Shown here: in pieces, positions 13,200-15,936 of the stretch
Layout: every line of letters begins with the position of its first letter
Numbering within the stretch: the first letter of the stretch is position 1
From: an archaeon
Lineage (GTDB): Archaea > Nanobdellota > Nanobdellia > Pacearchaeales > GW2011-AR1
DNA: 15,936 nt
Assembly (NCBI GenBank): GCA_027318675.1
Contig: DAHVOT010000016.1
Location: forward strand, 1-15,936
Direction of reading: 5' to 3'
The notes under the pieces: generated by a model
What the model saw: the letters and a program-made list of their open reading frames with translations, nothing else
Databases searched by the model: none
Told to the model about the DNA's origin: nothing
Made by a program: the position numbers and the translations under genes

Positions 13200-13454
13200 A
13201 TGGAAACAGGAAAAAAAGAGGAAAAAGTAGACTTAAGGGAAGGAAATATAAGCCTTTTGGTCCAGTCTTATGATTACCTTTTCTCTGATTTTGACCCAAG
13301 AGATTACTCTCAGAAAATACTTTCAGAAGATTTCATAGAAGAATGTAAAAGGGCTGTAAGAGAAAAAGAAGACAAAATAGAACTAATTCTTTTACACCCA
13401 AAAGATAAAAGAAACGTAAAAGATGAAATAAAAATAAAAAAAAGATTAAAATAA
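13200..13454 (+). CDS. N-terminal part of a split gene: soluble FDPRDYS domain
   Basis: An 84-aa frame: a charged start, then SYDYLFSDFDPRDYSQKILS (23-42), EDFIEECKRAVREKEDKIEL and LILLHPKDKRNVKDEIKIKK. From memory, a family of unknown function combines this FDPR-type domain with a helical linker and two C-terminal TM segments in one protein of roughly 170-200 aa. Here the frame stops (TAA 13452-13454) right after KKRLK, and the TM part continues in another frame (to 13699). Adding one base between 13436 (an eight-A run, 13436-13443) and 13451 would restore one 166-aa protein. It may be a pseudogene, a sequence error or a truly divided gene. The promoter upstream suggests transcription. Confidence 0.65.
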   Translation: METGKKEEKVDLREGNISLLVQSYDYLFSDFDPRDYSQKILSEDFIEECKRAVREKEDKIELILLHPKDKRNVKDEIKIKKRLK

Positions 13455-13489
13455 AGAAAATTAAGAAAACAGGATTTTTCTGGTTCTCA

Positions 13490-13699
13490 ATGGGTGCACT
13501 AATAATGATACTTGCAACCTTTCTTACAGAAAAAACTAATTTTTTCCTAAGGCTTTTAGAAGTAATGGCAGTCCCTGCAAGCTGGTTCTTTTTCTGGGAG
13601 GGTTTAGGAAAAATAATAATTCTTTCAAATGAAAAAATGCCAAATTATGAATTCTATAAAAAGATGTCAAAAGCAAATATAATATTTGCAGACTACTAA
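13490..13699 (+). CDS. C-terminal part of a split gene: two-TM segment
   Basis: A 69-aa frame from the ATG at 13490. The same frame is open further upstream, reading KIKKIKKTGFFWFS before the Met, so the ATG is probably an internal methionine rather than a start. Two TM segments follow (about 2-14 together with the upstream FFWF, and 22-41), then GLGKIIIL and the C-terminal NYEFYKKMSKANIIFADY. The WFFFWEGL...YEFYKKMSKA pattern is what I recall from the C-terminal end of the same unknown family as the upstream ORF. No Shine-Dalgarno or promoter stands before the ATG, so it is best read as the downstream half of a broken or frameshifted gene. Confidence 0.55.
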   Translation: MGALIMILATFLTEKTNFFLRLLEVMAVPASWFFFWEGLGKIIILSNEKMPNYEFYKKMSKANIIFADY

Positions 13700-13732
13700 A
13701 TCAATAACTAATTCAATATATACCTCTGCTCA

Positions 13733-13749
13733 CGAAAACATTTATAAAA
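13733..13749 (+). promoter_or_regulatory. Strong archaeal promoter of the PC4-like gene
   Basis: CGAAAACATTTATAAA (13733-13748) is close to the classic BRE plus TATA consensus. The TATA centre is 25 bases before the ATG at 13770, so the mRNA should be leaderless. Confidence 0.7.
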
Positions 13750-13769
13750 CAACATAATATCTATTATGT

Positions 13770-14069
13770 ATGGAAAAAGATATAGGTAAGATAAGAAAAA
13801 ACGATACAACAGAAGTTGTTGTAAGAATTGATGATTTCGGAGGAAGAAAAGGACTTACAATAAGAGAGTTCGTTACTTCTGATAGATATACTGGATTCAC
13901 AAAAGCAGGTGTAAGAATAGGAGCAGCAGATTTTGTTGCTTTCAGAGAAATGATTAATTCAATTGCTCTAAGTGATATGAATGAACCAGCAGAATCTCAA
14001 CCAGCTTCAAAAGAAACAAAAACAAGAGCAAAGAAACCAGCAGCACAAGAAGAATTACCTGATTATTAA
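13770..14069 (+). CDS. PC4/Sub1-like single-stranded DNA-binding protein
   Basis: A 99-aa protein. Residues 5-66 match the transcriptional coactivator p15/PC4 domain: IRKNDTTEVVVRIDDFGGRKGLTIREFV gives the curved beta-sheet, TGFTKAGVRIGAADFVAFREMI the last strand and helix. In this family two such domains form a dimer that binds melted or single-stranded DNA, and PC4-like proteins are associated with transcription and DNA repair. The C-terminal 30 residues are a low-complexity tail rich in Glu, Ala, Lys and Ser, probably disordered. The promoter is one of the best in the window, suggesting high expression. It is a single gene. Confidence 0.9.
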   Translation: MEKDIGKIRKNDTTEVVVRIDDFGGRKGLTIREFVTSDRYTGFTKAGVRIGAADFVAFREMINSIALSDMNEPAESQPASKETKTRAKKPAAQEELPDY

Positions 14070-14093
14070 TCAACTTCTGAATTAATTTAACTT

Positions 14094-14110
14094 CCAAAAA
14101 CTTTAAAACA
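14094..14110 (+). promoter_or_regulatory. Archaeal promoter of the thioredoxin-like/CcdA pair
   Basis: CCAAAAACTTTAAAACA, with the TATA part (14101-14108) centred about 26 bases before the ATG at 14131, predicting a leaderless mRNA. Confidence 0.55.
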
Positions 14111-14130
14111 TATTTCAAATTGTATATGTT

Positions 14131-14478
14131 ATGAAAAGACAAACAAAAAGCACACTTCTTACTATCTCGATAATTTTGGGAATAGCTATAATTGTAATTT
14201 TATCTCTAAGTGATAAACCTCCTCAAACAGACCAAGAAGTTGCAAAATGTATTGGCTCTAAATCCATACTTTACACTCAATTGGGCTGTCATGCATGTGA
14301 AGCTCAGGAAGAGCTTTTTGGAGAAAACTACCAATATCTAGAAGTAATTGATTGTTGGTATAATCACCAACCATGCATAGATGCAAATATAACTGCAACT
14401 CCAACATGGATAATAGGAAAAGAAAGAGCTGTAGGAGTTCAGACAATTGAAAAATTAAAAGAATTAACAGGTTGTTAA
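14131..14478 (+). CDS. Membrane-tethered thioredoxin-fold protein (CHAC)
   Basis: A 115-aa protein: a short basic N-terminus (MKRQTKS), one TM segment (8-26) and a thioredoxin/glutaredoxin-like domain outside the membrane. The redox motif is C53-H-A-C56 in YTQLGCHACEAQEELFG. The cis-proline is P91 in TATPTWIIG. Four more cysteines (40, 75, 82, 115) could form a second pair or disulfides, and VIDCWYNHQPC is a recurring element in the thioredoxin-like domain often fused to or encoded with VKOR-type proteins. Here the partner is the CcdA-like gene six bases downstream, in one operon. The likely role is thiol-disulfide exchange on the outer face, with electrons from the CcdA-like protein; the direction (reduction or isomerisation) is inferred from that pairing. 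Confidence 0.88.
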   Translation: MKRQTKSTLLTISIILGIAIIVILSLSDKPPQTDQEVAKCIGSKSILYTQLGCHACEAQEELFGENYQYLEVIDCWYNHQPCIDANITATPTWIIGKERAVGVQTIEKLKELTGC

Positions 14479-14484
14479 ATTTAA

Positions 14485-15195
14485 ATGGTTGCATCAGAAA
14501 CATTCACTCTTGGAAGGATAACTCTTCTTGCACTTGCAGATTCTGTAAACCCTTGTGCAATAGCTGTTCTTGCTATGGTTTTAATATCTATTCTCATTGC
14601 AAATCCAAAAAGTAAAAATAAAGTCCTCTTTGCAGGACTAGCTTTCTCACTTGCAGTATTCATAGGGTATTTAGCATACGGAGTGGTAATAATTCAATTT
14701 TTCAAGGTATTTGCCGAATTTTTAAGAGAGAGTTCAAAATATGTTTATAATGGTTTAGCAATATTAGCTATGATTATTGGAGCATTAAACATAAAAGACT
14801 TTTTCTTTTACAAAGCTGGAAGTTTAGGAACAGAGATGCCAATTTTTATGAGACCAAAAGTAAAAAAGATAATTGGAAATATAACCTCTCCTAAATCTGC
14901 ATTTTTAATAGGATTTATTGTAACATTATTTTTGTTACCTTGTACAATAGGCCCTTACATTGTGGCTTCAGGTTTACTATCTGAATTAGGAACAATGGGA
15001 GCTCTACCCTGGCTATTGTATTATAACCTTGTTTTCATACTCCCTATGATAATCATAACCCTAATTGTATATTTTGGATTAACAAGAGTTGAAGATGTTT
15101 CAGGGTGGAAAGAAAAGAACATTAAGATACTTCATTTAATTGCAGGAATCTTGTTATTCTTAGTAGGGCTAGGGATCTTGCTTGGCTGGATATAA
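14485..15195 (+). CDS. CcdA/DsbD-like transmembrane thiol electron carrier
   Basis: A 236-aa integral membrane protein with about six TM segments (12-35, 47-71, 86-103, 138-162, 174-198, 213-235). The two membrane cysteines that define the family are present: C24 in DSVNPCAIAV and C153 in LFLLPCTIGPYIVASG. CcdA-type proteins pass electrons from cytoplasmic thioredoxin to an extracytoplasmic thioredoxin-like partner. The partner is almost surely the CHAC protein encoded six bases upstream. Compared with classical CcdA the length is normal. The 3' end overlaps the convergent glutaredoxin-like ORF by 27 bases. No cytochrome c maturation genes are visible nearby, so general envelope thiol reduction is the more cautious reading. 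Confidence 0.9.
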   Translation: MVASETFTLGRITLLALADSVNPCAIAVLAMVLISILIANPKSKNKVLFAGLAFSLAVFIGYLAYGVVIIQFFKVFAEFLRESSKYVYNGLAILAMIIGALNIKDFFFYKAGSLGTEMPIFMRPKVKKIIGNITSPKSAFLIGFIVTLFLLPCTIGPYIVASGLLSELGTMGALPWLLYYNLVFILPMIIITLIVYFGLTRVEDVSGWKEKNIKILHLIAGILLFLVGLGILLGWI

Positions 15196-15390
15196 GCAAT
15201 TAACATATTCTATAATATTTTTATACCCTCTAAAGCTATATGCACTATTAGGAGATATAAGACAAGGCATTATCCTTTCAGAATCAGAGAAGACTTCTCT
15301 AAATTCAACCCCTCTCTCTTTCAATTCTTTGGATGTCTTTGCACTCTCTTTACCTTCATCTCTCAACAAAGTTAATTTTTCCAAAGCCAT
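15169..15390 (-). CDS. Glutaredoxin-like small protein lacking the CxxC site
   Basis: A 73-aa protein. The arrangement KLTLLRDEG, then helix KESAKTSKELKERG, strand VEFREVF, MPCLISP, SFRGYKNIIEYVNCL mirrors a minimal glutaredoxin fold: strand, helix, strand, cis-Pro strand, G-Y helix. The place of the CxxC motif (about 11-16) holds DEGKES, with no cysteine, while a cysteine directly follows the presumed cis-proline (P42, C43) and another is at 64. It is therefore a degenerate or atypical redox protein, perhaps a ligand-binding relative. The ATG at 15390 has a TATA-like box 25 bases upstream (15409-15421), supporting a real gene. It converges on and overlaps the CcdA-like gene by 27 bases. Confidence 0.65.
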   Translation of the reverse strand: MALEKLTLLRDEGKESAKTSKELKERGVEFREVFSDSERIMPCLISPNSAYSFRGYKNIIEYVNCLYPAKQDP

Positions 15391-15408
15391 ATTTAAGTTA
15401 TCTGAAAA

Positions 15409-15421
15409 CCATTTAAATAAA
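15409..15421 (-). promoter_or_regulatory. Archaeal promoter of the glutaredoxin-like gene
   Basis: TTTATTTAAATGG on the minus strand, centred 25 bases before the ATG at 15390; leaderless layout. Confidence 0.5.
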
Positions 15422-15478
15422 TTGTTGTAATGCCACGAAATATCAAAAATAAATTTAACTTTTAGAAAATGAATAACA

Positions 15479-15492
15479 AGATTTTTAAATAG
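15479..15492 (+). promoter_or_regulatory. Possible promoter of the right-edge gene
   Basis: A TTTTTAAAT box (15482-15490), about 40 bases before the ATG at 15526, would give a leader of about 14 bases. Another A-rich stretch nearer the ATG (15498-15513) is a weaker alternative. Confidence 0.3.
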
Positions 15493-15525
15493 AATTCACA
15501 TAAAAAAAATTAGTAAGAATAAAAT

Positions 15526-15936
15526 ATGATACAAGTATCATTAGACAGCGAACCACCCCCCAATTTCAGAGGGAAAAAAGAAGTGAAAAAGAGGAGTAAA
15601 AATCTTCCACAATTGGTTTTTTCTTTAAAAAATAAAGATAATAGCAATTCTCTAAGAGACGCTAATAACAAAAAACTCGAAGATAAAATAAAAAATAATT
15701 CTTCAAACACTTCTTCTACAGAAGATTATTCTGCTCTTGAAAGATATTCTTCAGAAGAAAATACAGACTTCTTCCAAAAGAACACTCAATTATCAAATTT
15801 AAATCACAGCAATGCAGATTCAGATAAGATAATTATAAAATATCCAAGAGTGCATGAAACAAACTTAACAGAAAATTCAGAAAATTTAAACTTTTATTTC
15901 AAAAACAGCGAATATAATTTTATTTTTTCACAAACA
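15526..15936 (+). CDS. Partial Asn/Ser-rich protein, start of a gene
   Basis: From the ATG at 15526 the frame is open to the window edge, 137 codons without a stop, which is long for chance in DNA this AT-rich. It begins MIQVSLDSEPPPNFRGKKEV. The composition is extreme: about 15% Asn and 14% Ser, with Lys and Glu, few hydrophobic runs, no cysteine and no TM segment in this part. It is probably an intrinsically disordered N-terminal region before a domain beyond the window. A proline triplet (10-12) and a basic patch (17-25) are the only local features. No family is recognised. Confidence 0.6.
   Translation, partial: MIQVSLDSEPPPNFRGKKEVKKRSKNLPQLVFSLKNKDNSNSLRDANNKKLEDKIKNNSSNTSSTEDYSALERYSSEENTDFFQKNTQLSNLNHSNADSDKIIIKYPRVHETNLTENSENLNFYFKNSEYNFIFSQT

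Noticed and set aside
13436..13445. Programmed -1 frameshift at the A run
   Set aside because: The run could allow slippage, but the zero-frame codons are AAA AGA, so the canonical A_AAA_AAG arrangement is not in register, and no clear downstream stimulatory hairpin is seen. It was kept only as one explanation among several for the split gene.
13954..14142. A 62-codon Leu-rich minus-strand frame over the PC4-like tail, and a similar one at 14258-14503
   Set aside because: Both are antisense to supported genes; the apparent hydrophobic segments come from reverse reading of Lys/Glu/Gln-rich codons.
15391..15525. Possible small gene (ATG at 15430) in the gap before the edge gene
   Set aside because: The frame ends after 11 codons, and the nearby TATA-like box points the other way, to the glutaredoxin-like gene.
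15510..15710. A 66-codon minus-strand frame opposite the Asn/Ser-rich edge gene
   Set aside because: Phe/Leu/Ser-rich antisense reading of an A-rich frame; no TATA box at its start, whereas the plus frame runs 137 codons to the edge.

Overview
The window looks like a piece of an AT-rich archaeal chromosome, most likely from a small-genome DPANN lineage of the Pacearchaeota/Woesearchaeota type. This placement is inference. The support is an archaeal-type ribosomal protein uS10, an archaeal/eukaryal-type PC4-like protein, and a repeated promoter layout: an A-rich BRE plus a TTTAWAAA-like TATA box centred about 25-27 bases before an ATG with almost no leader. Shine-Dalgarno-like sequences are rare. 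Genes are tightly packed, and no gene-free stretch exceeds about 230 bases. I saw no rRNA, tRNA, CRISPR array, insertion sequence or phage gene.

Layout. 1-83 (-) is the start of a membrane protein cut by the window edge. 314-5363 (+) is a four-gene gyrase operon: gyrB, a Nudix hydrolase, a small zinc-ribbon protein, gyrA. A 21-bp palindrome lies just before its promoter. 5387-6514 (-) holds small orphan genes, including a 56-codon single-TM ORF overlapping a helical ORF in another frame, possibly one gene split by a frameshift. 6568-9432 (-) holds a HAD phosphatase, a membrane-anchored six-cysteine protein of unknown function, and seryl-tRNA synthetase. 9534-10229 (+) is an orphan multi-pass membrane protein whose stop codon abuts that of a convergent CPA2/Kef-type cation:proton antiporter with a C-terminal RCK domain (10230-11939, -). 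This antiporter is divergent from uS10 (12018-12326, +) over a very compact shared promoter.

The right part (12378-15936) holds a membrane-anchored cyclophilin, a 47-aa CxxC/CxxC protein (12963-13106, -), a two-ORF gene that appears to be split (13200-13699), a PC4-like ssDNA-binding protein, a membrane-tethered thioredoxin-fold protein followed by a CcdA-like electron carrier, a degenerate glutaredoxin-like ORF on the opposite strand, and the beginning of an Asn/Ser-rich protein running off the right edge.

How the genes fit together. The first third is DNA topology, with two small linked accessory proteins. The right third looks like an extracytoplasmic folding and redox set: an anchored prolyl isomerase, an anchored CxxC protein and a CcdA-type carrier that could deliver electrons across the membrane. 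The six-cysteine surface protein at 7314-8048 is a conceivable client. Housekeeping translation genes (serS, uS10) are scattered as single transcription units.
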